Source of the DNA: an uncultured Gammaproteobacteria bacterium
Lineage (GTDB): Bacteria > Pseudomonadota > Gammaproteobacteria > Arenicellales > JAANXG01
NCBI GenBank assembly: GCA_947258975.1
Contig: CAMYKK010000022.1
Location: 1-64,000, forward strand
Direction of reading: 5' to 3'
DNA length: 64,000 nt
Under the pieces are notes generated by a model, which searched no databases, was not told the origin of the DNA, and worked only from the letters and a program-made list of their open reading frames with translations. Shown one piece after another: positions 1-9,062 of the stretch; position 1 is the first letter of the stretch, and the number at the start of each line of letters is the position of its first letter. Made by a program: the position numbers and the translations under genes.

Positions 1-25
1 TTCATCCTGGACTTCTCCTCATCTT

Positions 26-1438
26 GTGACTGTGATTACAGAACCTCAGTCTGGCACATCGCGATGCCGTATAGTGAGGAGGAGTCCATCCCATTGCTTA
101 TCACTCGGGCAGATCCGCTACACTATCGAACATGCCGAGGACGACATTGTTTTTGTTCATGATGATTTTTTGCCCTTGGTGGGTCAGATTAAAGACCGGA
201 TAGACCGCCATCTGCAGTTTGTGCGTCTCACGGAATCAGATCGCGTGCCGGACGACACGATCGATTTCGCCGCGGAGTATGAATCGTTGCTGGCGGCGCA
301 ACCGGGCACCTACGTATTTCCCGATTTCGATGAAAATACACGCGCGACGACGTTCTACACCACCGGCACCACCGGCGCCCCCAAAGGCGTCTACTTTAGC
401 CACCGTCAGCTGGTCTTGCATACGCTGAGCGTCATGGCGGCGTTGGGCTCACCCGCCGATCAGGGCCGCCTGCATCGTGGCGATGTCTACCTGCCGATTA
501 CCCCCATGTTTCACGCGCATGCCTGGGGAATTCCGTATCTCGCGACCATGTTGGGAATCAAGCAGGTATACCCTGGGCGTTATGAGCCGGCTGTATTGTT
601 GCAGCTCATCCGCGATGAGGGCGTCACGTTTTCCCACTGCGTGCCGACGGTTCTGCACATGTTATTGAGCCATCCGGACGTAGAACACACCGATCTCAGC
701 AATTGGAAAGTGGTGATTGGCGGATCCGCGCTGCCGCAGGGCCTGGCGAGGCGGGCATTGGAATTGGGAATCGACATCTACAGCGGTTACGGGATGTCCG
801 AGACGTGCCCGGTAATCAGCCTGGCACAGATTGACAGCGATCTACGGCAAGATTCCATGGATGAACAACTGAACATCCGTTGTAAGGCAGGGTTACCCAT
901 ACCGCTGGTCGAATTTCGTATTGTTGATGAACACATGAACGACATGCCTCACGACGGTGTCGCCAACGGAGAGCTTTTGGTGCGTGCACCGTGGCTGACC
1001 CAGGGCTACTTCAAAGATCCGGAGCAGTCCGAGGAGTTGTGGCAGGGCGGTTATCTGCACACCGGCGACATCGCCGCCATAGAAGAATCCGGTTACGTCC
1101 GCATTACCGACCGGCTCAAGGACGTTATTAAAAGTGGCGGTGAATGGATATCCTCATTACAACTGGAAGACATCGTGTCCCGGCATCCCGCCGTCAGCGA
1201 AGTCGCGGCGATCGGTGTTCCGGACCGCAAGTGGGGTGAACGCCCGATGATTTTGATTGCACCCATGGCCGATCAAACACCCAGCGAAGACGATATCAAG
1301 TCATGGATTGAGGCCAGTGTAACGCGCGGTGAAATTTCCAAGTGGGCGGTGCCGGAGCGGATCCTGATCGTTGATGAAATAGCCAAGACCAGCGTCGGCA
1401 AGATTGATAAGAAATCACTGCGGCAGGCGCACAATTGA
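26..1438 (+). CDS. Acyl-CoA synthetase (AMP-dependent ligase), 5' end apparently deleted
   Basis: This is an ANL-superfamily ligase that would activate a carboxylic acid to its CoA thioester through an acyl-adenylate. The P-loop-like TTGTTGAPKG motif, the GYGMSETCP motif, the YLHTGD motif, the DRLKDVIKSGGEWIS hinge and the C-terminal catalytic-Lys region KTSVGKIDKK are all present. Only about 440 residues look homologous, against roughly 540 for the fatty-acyl-CoA synthetase family. The first 30 or so codons from the GTG at 26 do not resemble the family. A peptide resembling the normal N-terminus, MPYSEEESIPLLIT, is encoded from ATG 64 in another frame, so about 90-100 residues seem to be missing and the frame is changed. 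The gene converges on the B12 mutase set, which suggests it supplies the CoA ester, but it may be inactive. The family call is firm; the substrate is unknown. Confidence 0.85.
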   Translation: MTVITEPQSGTSRCRIVRRSPSHCLSLGQIRYTIEHAEDDIVFVHDDFLPLVGQIKDRIDRHLQFVRLTESDRVPDDTIDFAAEYESLLAAQPGTYVFPDFDENTRATTFYTTGTTGAPKGVYFSHRQLVLHTLSVMAALGSPADQGRLHRGDVYLPITPMFHAHAWGIPYLATMLGIKQVYPGRYEPAVLLQLIRDEGVTFSHCVPTVLHMLLSHPDVEHTDLSNWKVVIGGSALPQGLARRALELGIDIYSGYGMSETCPVISLAQIDSDLRQDSMDEQLNIRCKAGLPIPLVEFRIVDEHMNDMPHDGVANGELLVRAPWLTQGYFKDPEQSEELWQGGYLHTGDIAAIEESGYVRITDRLKDVIKSGGEWISSLQLEDIVSRHPAVSEVAAIGVPDRKWGERPMILIAPMADQTPSEDDIKSWIEASVTRGEISKWAVPERILIVDEIAKTSVGKIDKKSLRQAHN

Positions 1439-1469
1439 CGGCGACCGGGTCGTAATATCCGATCCAGGG

Positions 1470-2423
1470 CTACTTCAGCAGGTCGTCTAGAAGCACCCGG
1501 GCGGCACTGTCAACACTCAATTCGCCGCGGGACACACGCGCGCACATTTCATGCATTGCCCCCGCTGCAGATGTGGTCAGCCGCTCTTGCAGCTGTCTCC
1601 CCGCGGCGTTGGCGATGAGATATCGAAATCGTTTAATCGGTCCACGGACCTGCGTGTGCCCGACAGTATCCCGGTATTGATCCTCAATCACCTCGACCAG
1701 CCGGTCAACGCCGTGACCACTGGTGGCGACGGTGCTCAGTACCGGCACCTCACGTCGCTCCGCTCGGCGCAGCGCGAGCATGGCAGTCAGTTGTTTGCGG
1801 GTTTGCTCCGCTAGTGGGTGATCAGCTTTATTAACGACGAGCACGTCGGCGATTTCGAGAATACCGGCTTTGAGTGCCTGCACATCGTCGCCCAGGCCCG
1901 GCGCACACACGACGATGCTCACATCGGCAATTTGTGCGATTTCCACCTCGGACTGTCCGGCGCCAACCGTCTCTATCAAGATCACGTCCCATCCCGCGGC
2001 ATCCATCAGGTCGATGACTTGCGCAGTGGTCGCGGACAGTCCGCCGAGGTGACCTCGCGATGATATAGAACGAATGAACACACCTTCATCGCTGCCGTGC
2101 TCTCCCATGCGCACGCGGTCGCCGAGTATCGACCCGCCGCTGATCGGACTGCTGGGGTCCACGGCGGCCACCGCGACGGATTTTTTACGTTTGCGAAGTT
2201 CGCGGATGACGGCGTTGATGAGAGTGGATTTTCCGACTCCCGGGGGGCCGGTGAAACCGATTACACGGGCCTTATCGATTGCGGACTGAATTGCTCCCAA
2301 AATTCGAGGAGCAAGACCGGCGCCGCTTTCAATGTGCGTGATCGCGCGCGCCAGCGCCGCTCTTTGCCCATCCACCAACCGTTGGATGAGCCTTGCGGTG
2401 TCGTCGCGGGCGGTGCCGTTCAT
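1470..2423 (-). CDS. meaB: MeaB/ArgK-type G-protein chaperone of a B12-dependent acyl-CoA mutase
   Basis: This is a SIMIBI-class P-loop GTPase that gates adenosylcobalamin loading and protects acyl-CoA mutases. The Walker A motif [12 protein letters not shown] lies near residue 58. The sequence continues through [31 protein letters not shown] and the NKAD base-recognition motif, all typical of MeaB/ArgK/MMAA. Its 317 residues are about normal length. The ATG overlaps the stop of the mutase gene by 4 nt (ATGA), so translation is probably coupled. Position and family both point to service of the adjacent mutase rather than lysine/arginine/ornithine transport, the old annotation for this family. 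Confidence 0.95.
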   Translation of the reverse strand: MNGTARDDTARLIQRLVDGQRAALARAITHIESGAGLAPRILGAIQSAIDKARVIGFTGPPGVGKSTLINAVIRELRKRKKSVAVAAVDPSSPISGGSILGDRVRMGEHGSDEGVFIRSISSRGHLGGLSATTAQVIDLMDAAGWDVILIETVGAGQSEVEIAQIADVSIVVCAPGLGDDVQALKAGILEIADVLVVNKADHPLAEQTRKQLTAMLALRRAERREVPVLSTVATSGHGVDRLVEVIEDQYRDTVGHTQVRGPIKRFRYLIANAAGRQLQERLTTSAAGAMHEMCARVSRGELSVDSAARVLLDDLLK

Positions 2424-4102
2424 ATAGATATCAGCGGCTCACCGGCGCCCATTTCGCGCCGCAAGCAGGCAACGATTTCGCCATGGGTTACGCCGGCGAT
2501 GGCGGCATCAACCACTTCAGCGAACACGTTTATATCATCGCTGTTTGCGGCGGCGGTCAATTTGTCCAACGCGCTTTGGACCTTGCTCTGATCGCGCGCA
2601 GCCTTGAAACTTCGCAATTGGTCGAGTTGATTCTGAATGCGGTGCGGCTCGGGTCGTTCGAGCGGTTGCCGCACGCTGCCGTCCTCTTCGGCCTGGAAGG
2701 CATTGACGCCGACGATCACCTGTTCACCGGTTTCAACCTGGTGTGCAAATTCACGCGCCGATTCGCCGACCATGTTCTGCACGATACCCTGTTCCACTGC
2801 CTTGAACATGCCGCCTGCCGCATCGATCTGCCCGATCAACGCCTCGATTTTCTGTTCCATTTGGTTGGTCAAGGTCTCCACATAGTAAGAGCCCGCCAGC
2901 GGATCGATGACATCGGTGAGATGGGCTTCATCACGCAAAATGTTCTGGGTGCTGATGGCTATCTGCGCCGCTGCCTCAGTGGGTGTGCTGAGTACCTCGT
3001 CATAAGCATCGGTGTGAAGGGACTGCAACCCCCCGAAAATACCGGCCATGGCCTGGGTGGTGACGCGGGCAATGTTGTTGAGTGGTTGTTGGCGGGTCAG
3101 GTCCACGCCGGAGGTCTGTGCATGAAACTTAAAGCGCCATGCCTTGGAATTGGTGACACCGAAGCGCTGACGCACGATTTTTTGCCACAGGCGGCGTCCG
3201 GCGCGGAATTTAGCAATTTCCTCGAAAAAACTGATTGCGATATCGAAGAAGAACGTAAATCGCGGTAAGAAAGTTTCCGGATCCATATCGCGGTTGATGC
3301 AGTCTTCGGCGTACTGAATGGCGGTACAGAGGGTAAACGCCATGGCTTGCGCCGGGGTCGCCCCGGCTTGTTGCATGTGTTGACCCACCACCGACAACGG
3401 GTTCCAGTTCGGCACCCATTGATTGCAAAATGCAATGTGGTCCACCAGCAAGCGGCGAGAAGCCGGTAGTGCGAGTCGGAAAAACATATGGTTGGCGACA
3501 AAATGGGAAATGTAGTCACTTTGATTGGACGTACCGGTGACGTGGTCCCAGGATACACCACGCCGTTTCGCGACAGCCAGTAACAACGCCAACAGTGTAA
3601 ACGGCAACGGATCATTCATTGCGGTGGAGATGCGGCCAATGTTGATACCGCGAAAACACACATCCATGTCGTCAATAGTATTGACGGTGGTACCGCAGGT
3701 GCCGACCAGAAGTGGGTCCACCTCGTCGATATCATAACCCCGGTAAACGGAATTGCATGGAATCAGGCTGATCGCGCTGGTGCCCGCATCGATGAGCCGC
3801 TTGAGCCTTTGGTTATAATCCAGCGGCGTGCCCAGGCCGATCAGCTGCCGTTGACTCCAAGTGCGTCCACGATGCATGGTCGCGTAGATACCGCGCGTCA
3901 TCGGTGGTTGACCGGGGTATCCGAGATCGCCCACGTAACTGGCGTCATTCCAGTCGTTGGGTGTGTATAGGGGTTTGATTTCGATACCGGAGCGATTAGT
4001 GACCGCTTTGTCGTGCGGCAATTGCTGTTCGTAGTCGCGGCGCCATTCGGCGTGTGCGTCTATCGAATCATCCTGTAACAATACGGCGCGTTTTCGTGCC
4101 AT
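2420..4102 (-). CDS. Divergent B12-dependent acyl-CoA mutase, catalytic (large) subunit
   Basis: This is the 560-residue TIM-barrel subunit of the methylmalonyl-CoA mutase superfamily, in the two-protein form where the cobalamin domain is a separate gene (as in HcmA/HcmB). Family landmarks visible are GIYATM at 71-76, RGYD at 121-124, Q194, H242 in [28 protein letters not shown] and [13 protein letters not shown]. By hand alignment the substrate-pocket positions are altered. The position of methylmalonyl-CoA mutase Tyr89 is Leu87, that of Arg207 is Asn204, the FDLPT segment is PCNSV, and Tyr243 next to the catalytic His is Gln241. This argues against methylmalonyl-CoA, and the residues also differ from those known for 2-hydroxyisobutyryl- and isobutyryl-CoA mutases. 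A strong GAGGAGG ribosome-binding site precedes ATG 4102. The true substrate is not known. Confidence 0.93.
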   Translation of the reverse strand: MARKRAVLLQDDSIDAHAEWRRDYEQQLPHDKAVTNRSGIEIKPLYTPNDWNDASYVGDLGYPGQPPMTRGIYATMHRGRTWSQRQLIGLGTPLDYNQRLKRLIDAGTSAISLIPCNSVYRGYDIDEVDPLLVGTCGTTVNTIDDMDVCFRGINIGRISTAMNDPLPFTLLALLLAVAKRRGVSWDHVTGTSNQSDYISHFVANHMFFRLALPASRRLLVDHIAFCNQWVPNWNPLSVVGQHMQQAGATPAQAMAFTLCTAIQYAEDCINRDMDPETFLPRFTFFFDIAISFFEEIAKFRAGRRLWQKIVRQRFGVTNSKAWRFKFHAQTSGVDLTRQQPLNNIARVTTQAMAGIFGGLQSLHTDAYDEVLSTPTEAAAQIAISTQNILRDEAHLTDVIDPLAGSYYVETLTNQMEQKIEALIGQIDAAGGMFKAVEQGIVQNMVGESAREFAHQVETGEQVIVGVNAFQAEEDGSVRQPLERPEPHRIQNQLDQLRSFKAARDQSKVQSALDKLTAAANSDDINVFAEVVDAAIAGVTHGEIVACLRREMGAGEPLISI

Positions 4103-4120
4103 GGTTGCCTCCTCGCTGAT

Positions 4121-4558
4121 TCAAGGGCGCTCGTTCGGAGCGAGCGAAAGTCCTGCGAGATCAGTAATGGTTTCGGTGATGTCGTCAAGCGACGTGCCCG
4201 GGTGAAATATCCGGCTCACACCGGCATCCAGCAGTGCGGCCTCGTCTTCGTCGGGAACAATTCCTCCGACGACAACCTTGATATGCGCCAGCCCACTGTC
4301 GCGCAATGCCCGCATCAACTTGGGAACCAGCAGGTGGTCGGTCGCCAGGCAACTCAGCCCAATGACGTCCACATCTTCTTCCATGGCGAGCTTGACCACG
4401 GCGTCGATCGCTTGCCATGGCGGGGTGTATACAACTTCCATACCGGCATCGCGTAGATGCGCGGCGACCACGCGGCTGCCACGATCATGGCCATCCAACC
4501 CGATCTTGGTGACCAGCACTTTTATGGGCCGCGTCGTTGGTTTGTGTACGTCAGTCAT
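4121..4558 (-). CDS. Cobalamin-binding small subunit of the acyl-CoA mutase
   Basis: This 145-residue flavodoxin-like B12-binding domain carries the base-off motif GLDGHDRGSR (DxHxxG, lower-axial His), then GLSCLATDH (SxL) and VVGGIVPDED (GG). These are the three signatures of methylmalonyl-CoA mutase C-terminal domains. It would hold adenosylcobalamin and dock on the large subunit encoded 18 bp downstream. I chose ATG 4558 (MTDVHKP) because the family starts just before the IKVLVTKIGLDGHD strand; the frame is open further upstream to 4645 but that part does not look like the family. It is the first gene of the coupled order small subunit, large subunit, MeaB. Confidence 0.92.
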   Translation of the reverse strand: MTDVHKPTTRPIKVLVTKIGLDGHDRGSRVVAAHLRDAGMEVVYTPPWQAIDAVVKLAMEEDVDVIGLSCLATDHLLVPKLMRALRDSGLAHIKVVVGGIVPDEDEAALLDAGVSRIFHPGTSLDDITETITDLAGLSLAPNERP

Positions 4559-4667
4559 GGATTGGCATGAGTCACGGACTATAGCCGTTGCATTACGCGT
4601 TACCAGAGACACGTTACAAGAGACCCGCTGACAGCTCAACCGCAACTATGCGCGCACCGTCCAGATA

Positions 4668-6743
4668 CTACGACCCGCGCAGATGCGAATCCTGCATCGG
4701 CCGCAGCCACACGGCGGTATCGTGGAATACCGCGCCACCGTTGGGGGCGCCGGGTTCCGCACTGGTGAGGGTGTTGATTCCCATGCCGCCGGGAAAGTCG
4801 TAGCCGGGCCAAATACCCTCAACCGCGATTACACCGCGCGCGATGTGCTCATAAAGCTGTGCGTGTAGCGCAACCAGACCGCGCCGGTTGCCGATTTCCA
4901 CCAAGGTGCCGTCGCCGATGCCGAGCGCGTCCGCATCGTCCGGGTGCAGCTTGAGACGGGGTCGTCCTTCTTTGACTCGTGAACGCGGGGTCTCGGTGAA
5001 GCTGGAGTTGAGGAAGTTATGCGCAGGAGGCGCGATCAACCGGAAGGGATGCTCCTCATCCGGTGCCTCGATGACATCCCAGTGATCGGGCAGTGCCGGC
5101 ATCAGATGACCCAACGATCCCAGCTCCGTCCACTCCGGTTTGAAGCGGAAGCGGCCGTCAGGCCAGGCAAAACCATTGATGAAGTGCCCAGTCGCAAAAT
5201 CCGGCGCTTTGTTTTCCCAACGCTGTGACGTCAGTGTCGCCGCGTCAGGACAACCGGAACGGAGCAAGGTTGCGTCTATCAGCTCCAACTCGGTCATGGC
5301 GAAGCCAGGATGGTTCCCGCCCAGACTATGGCCAAGTTCGCAAATGACTTGATGGTTTGAGCGGCAGCCCGGGGGTGGTTCGATGACCTTGCGGCCGATC
5401 TGCAAGAACGTCTGGCCGTAGCTGCGGTAGAGGTCATCGTGTTCCAGAAACATGGTGGCCGGCAGCACGACGTCAGCCATGCGCGCGGTTTCGGTGAGAA
5501 ATTGCTCATGGACACAGACAAACAGGTCGTCGCGGGCAAAGCCCGTGCGCACGCGGTTGAGATCCGGCGCGACCGCCATCGGGTTTGTATTTTGAATCAG
5601 CATGGCGGTGATCGGCGGGCCATCGCCGAGATCGGTAGCATTACCCGTCAGAACATGACCGATGCGCGATTGATCGAGAATTCGGGTGGCCGGGTCGCGA
5701 AGTTCCTCACCGTTGATCAGCGCGAGGTCGAGCGGAAACAAGTCCGACGTAGAAAGCAGCGCGCCGCCGCCACGATGCTGCCATGCTCCGGTGACGGCCG
5801 GTAGGCAACTTACCGCATGCACATTGTGGGCGCCGTTGCGGCTGCGCGAGAATCCGATGCCCATGCGAATAAAGCTTCGCGGCGTCTGTCCATAAAGTCC
5901 CGCAAAGGCGCGAATCTCGTCTTCGGGGACGCCGGTGATCGCCGCACCCCACGCCGCGGTACATTTGCTCAAGTGCGTTTCCAGCTCCCGGGGCGCGTCG
6001 GTGTAGCGGGCGAGGTAATCACGATCCGCGTGTCCGTTGACGAACAACTGGTGCATGACCGCACAGGCAAGAGCACCATCGGTCCCCGGCCGCGGCATGA
6101 TGTGCATATCAGCAGCCCTGGCGGTTGCATTGCGGTACGGATCGATGACCACCAGCTTTGCGGCCCTGTTACGCCGCGCCCGGGTCACGTGCATCATTAC
6201 GTTCACCTGAGTTGCGGCCGCATTGCATCCCCAAATCACGATCAAGTCGCTGTCCGCCATCTCCATGGGATCCGGTCCATACAGCGCGCCTACTCCGGCG
6301 GTCCAGCCGGCATAGGCCAGCGTTGTGCAGATGGTGCTGTGCTGTCCGGAGTAACCCATGGCATGCCGCAGCCGGTTGATCCCCTCGCGGGCAACCAGGC
6401 CCATGGTGCCGGCGTAGTAGTAGGGCCATACGGTCTCGGGACCATATTCCCTGGTCGCGTCTTCAATCCGGTTTGCCACCCGGTCGAGGGCGTCCGTCCA
6501 ATCAATGGGTCGGAACTTGCCGCTTCCTTTCGGGCCATTACGTATCAATGGATGCGTGAGGCGCTTGGGATGATGGATCCGAGACGCATAGCGAGCGACC
6601 TTTCCACACAACACTCCTGCCGTATAAGAATGATCCTTCGCCGCACGCACGCGTCCGACGGTACCGTCCGGCAGCCGGTCGATCTCTAATGCGCAGGCGG
6701 ATGGGCAGTCGTGGGGGCATACGCTGGGGACAGTCTCAGTCAT
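4668..6743 (-). CDS. Molybdopterin oxidoreductase with N-terminal 4Fe-4S site
   Basis: This is a 691-residue member of the DMSO-reductase/formate-dehydrogenase superfamily. The N-terminus has CPHDCPSAC followed by a fourth Cys in VLCGK, the expected ligands of one [4Fe-4S] cluster. Cys in HSTICTTLAYAG is the likely molybdenum ligand position. Further landmarks are DSDLIVIWGCNAAATQ, VVIDPYRNATA, a PRPGTDGALA cofactor motif and a C-terminal dinucleotide-binding domain starting near RLKLHPDDADALGIGDGTLVEIGN. No Tat signal is visible, so it is probably cytoplasmic. It lies 110 bp upstream of the B12 subunit gene on the same strand and could be cotranscribed. Reaction and electron partner are unknown; no FeS or membrane subunit is adjacent. 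Confidence 0.9.
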   Translation of the reverse strand: MTETVPSVCPHDCPSACALEIDRLPDGTVGRVRAAKDHSYTAGVLCGKVARYASRIHHPKRLTHPLIRNGPKGSGKFRPIDWTDALDRVANRIEDATREYGPETVWPYYYAGTMGLVAREGINRLRHAMGYSGQHSTICTTLAYAGWTAGVGALYGPDPMEMADSDLIVIWGCNAAATQVNVMMHVTRARRNRAAKLVVIDPYRNATARAADMHIMPRPGTDGALACAVMHQLFVNGHADRDYLARYTDAPRELETHLSKCTAAWGAAITGVPEDEIRAFAGLYGQTPRSFIRMGIGFSRSRNGAHNVHAVSCLPAVTGAWQHRGGGALLSTSDLFPLDLALINGEELRDPATRILDQSRIGHVLTGNATDLGDGPPITAMLIQNTNPMAVAPDLNRVRTGFARDDLFVCVHEQFLTETARMADVVLPATMFLEHDDLYRSYGQTFLQIGRKVIEPPPGCRSNHQVICELGHSLGGNHPGFAMTELELIDATLLRSGCPDAATLTSQRWENKAPDFATGHFINGFAWPDGRFRFKPEWTELGSLGHLMPALPDHWDVIEAPDEEHPFRLIAPPAHNFLNSSFTETPRSRVKEGRPRLKLHPDDADALGIGDGTLVEIGNRRGLVALHAQLYEHIARGVIAVEGIWPGYDFPGGMGINTLTSAEPGAPNGGAVFHDTAVWLRPMQDSHLRGS

Positions 6744-6991
6744 AGCACGATTGTAAAAGGATTCAGCTCGCGTGAGAACACGGAACTTTCGTCTTCGGCC
6801 GCGGCGAAGACGGGCTAGCAGCGGCCCTGGGAAGGATGTCCGCCATAAAAACGGGCCTCGAATGGATCTGGCCTATACTAAGGGCTGTGTCCGAAATCTC
6901 ATTCTTGCCATCCACCCCATCAATTCCCGGACGTCGCATTTCCCGGCGGCATGAGTAAGGCACGGCAACGGTAGAAGGTGCGCATCAACAC

Positions 6992-8665
6992 ATGACGATC
7001 ACTACGAAACTGGTTTTGGCTCCGATTATTGTATTACTCGGCGTGGGTGTGACCAGCGCATTCATGCTCGACTCTTATCTGCAATCGGTTTTAAAGGATC
7101 GTATTAAAGAAGAACTATCCGGGATTGCCGCATCGGCCATGGTGGCAGTCAACGCGTTGGGGCAGGGGGCGGATATTGCGTCTTTTGACGCGTTGGCCGA
7201 TCGCCTTGGGAAGTCCAGCGGGGCGAGGATTACTTTTGTCGATAGGGAAGGCGCGGTTTTGGGTGATTCGGAACTTCTTTTGGAAGAGTTGCGTCAAGTA
7301 AACAATCTAAAGTCCCGCCCGGAGATTCAGTCTGCGATTCGTGGTGGTTATGGCTTCAGTGAGCGCTATAGCGCTACCGTCGATTCAGAATTCATGTACG
7401 TCGCAACGCGGGTCACTTCTAAATATGCGCCAAATCAGCAAGATCCGGCCGTCACATCGCGGTTTGTTATTGCGCGCGCGGCGTTGCCCCTGACCAATAT
7501 AAATCAAGCCGCTGCGGGCATGCGGTGGGGATACGGTTTGATAATAATCGCCAGTTTTTCGGGTGTTGTGCTTCTCGGTTTGGTTGCCTCCCGACTAATA
7601 GCAAAAGCCATCAAAAATGAGCGAACGATTTTGGAGCAGCGGGTGTCGGCACGCACAAAAGAAATGTCATTACTCCAGAATATGTCAGGTTTATTGAATG
7701 CCTGCACCACGGTTGATGAGGCGGGCAAGATCTTTATGCAACTGCTTCCTCAACTTCTACCAGAACTGAGAGGAGCTATTTCGGTAAAGAAATCGAACAG
7801 GAATAGGTTCAGTGTGCTGGCTAGCTGGGGCGGTGAATGGCCGGGTGCAGAAGATTTTAAAACAAACGAATGCTGGGCGTTGCGCAAGAAACATCACCAT
7901 ACGTCGCAAGAACAAGAAACCAATGTTATTTGCGAACATCTTAATGAGACTTTAAAAGGTGAGGCGATGTGTGTACCTCTGTTGGCGCAAGGAGAGACAT
8001 TCGGTGCGCTGCATTTAATTAGCAATACGTCTCATGTGAGTGACAATGAGTTCAAGATTGCGGTTTCCGCGGCTGAGCAGATCGGCTTAGCGCTGGCCAA
8101 CCTGCACTTACGAAATGATCTGCGTCAACAGGCCATCCGAGATCCGCTGACCGGGATATACAACCGCCGATATATGATGGAAACGCTGCAACAAGAGTTC
8201 AGCCGCGCGAAACGCCTGCACTCCACCATTGGCCTTTTGATGATTGATTTGGATCATTTCAAAAGATTCAACGATACCTTTGGACACGATATCGGTGATC
8301 TGGTGCTGAAACGCGTCGCCCGCGTATTGAGAAAGAATTCTCGCGCCGAAGATACGGTATGCCGTTTCGGAGGCGAAGAGTTTTGCCTGGTGTGTCCCGA
8401 CATGTCCCTGGAAAACGCCCAATACCTGGCCGAAAAATTTCGCAAACGGATACGCAATCTAGATATTAGAGTTAATCACAAACCGATAGACGCGGTGACG
8501 CTTTCTATTGGTGTGGCGTTGTTTCCCCATCATGCTCACGACGCGGAGTTGCTGCTCAAATCGGCGGACGAGGCGCTATACCGGGCAAAGGCCGAGGGCA
8601 GGGACCGGGTAGTGGTATCTCTAGTAAACAAAGCCGGAGTTAAATCACAGTTCTTGCTGATCTAA
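6992..8665 (+). CDS. Membrane diguanylate cyclase: periplasmic sensor, GAF, GGDEF
   Basis: This is a 557-residue sensor enzyme making c-di-GMP from two GTP. A first membrane helix lies at about residues 5-27, an extracytoplasmic sensor region of roughly 150 residues follows (possibly a single-CACHE type), and a second helix lies near 178-202. After a short coiled linker comes a GAF-like domain at about 230-370, then a GGDEF domain starting at DPLTGIYNRRYM. The active-site loop is GGEEF, and RAED five residues before it matches the RxxD inhibitory site, so product feedback is expected. DLDHFKRFNDTFGHDIGD holds the metal-binding Asp. The gene stands alone; the ligand sensed is unknown. Confidence 0.93.
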   Translation: MTITTKLVLAPIIVLLGVGVTSAFMLDSYLQSVLKDRIKEELSGIAASAMVAVNALGQGADIASFDALADRLGKSSGARITFVDREGAVLGDSELLLEELRQVNNLKSRPEIQSAIRGGYGFSERYSATVDSEFMYVATRVTSKYAPNQQDPAVTSRFVIARAALPLTNINQAAAGMRWGYGLIIIASFSGVVLLGLVASRLIAKAIKNERTILEQRVSARTKEMSLLQNMSGLLNACTTVDEAGKIFMQLLPQLLPELRGAISVKKSNRNRFSVLASWGGEWPGAEDFKTNECWALRKKHHHTSQEQETNVICEHLNETLKGEAMCVPLLAQGETFGALHLISNTSHVSDNEFKIAVSAAEQIGLALANLHLRNDLRQQAIRDPLTGIYNRRYMMETLQQEFSRAKRLHSTIGLLMIDLDHFKRFNDTFGHDIGDLVLKRVARVLRKNSRAEDTVCRFGGEEFCLVCPDMSLENAQYLAEKFRKRIRNLDIRVNHKPIDAVTLSIGVALFPHHAHDAELLLKSADEALYRAKAEGRDRVVVSLVNKAGVKSQFLLI

Positions 8666-9062
8666 CCGGTACGTTGCCCGCTGTCCCCTACGGCATTTCT
8701 TGCCCAGTATCCGGGGGATCCGGACGCGTCCATTGCATGTGTGAGGCGCTGTGGATCTCCCCGCTGCGTGACCGTGAATCGTGGATCGCGCAATATGTGG
8801 GCTGAGGCATCACTGATGCGGGATGGTCGTCAGGTTTGAATTAAAATGGAGCCTGAATTGAATGACAATTACTTGAGCCTTACAGAGGCCAAAAAGTGCT
8901 GAATTGAGGGAAAATTTCCGGGACCGACGCGCCGGCAAGGATGCTGGCGCCGAGCCTGCCTGGAGGTATTGACGGCGTGTCCCGGGAATTGTCACTCGGT
9001 TCAGCGTGTCGTGATCCCTTAAGTAAGTGACATTCGCGCCTCATAGTTTAATTGTTCACGGC
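8666..9062 (+). other. Intergenic region with no recognised feature
   Basis: The 397 bp between the diguanylate cyclase and the NAD-kinase-like gene hold no open frame that looks coding and no clear RNA gene or terminator. A short AT-rich tract around 8835-8870 is the only local change in composition. The promoter of the downstream gene should lie in its 3' half, but I see no convincing -35/-10 pair. Confidence 0.4.

Noticed and set aside
2420-4102. Plain methylmalonyl-CoA mutase
   Set aside because: Leu and Asn replace the Tyr and Arg that bind methylmalonyl-CoA, so the usual name would be misleading.
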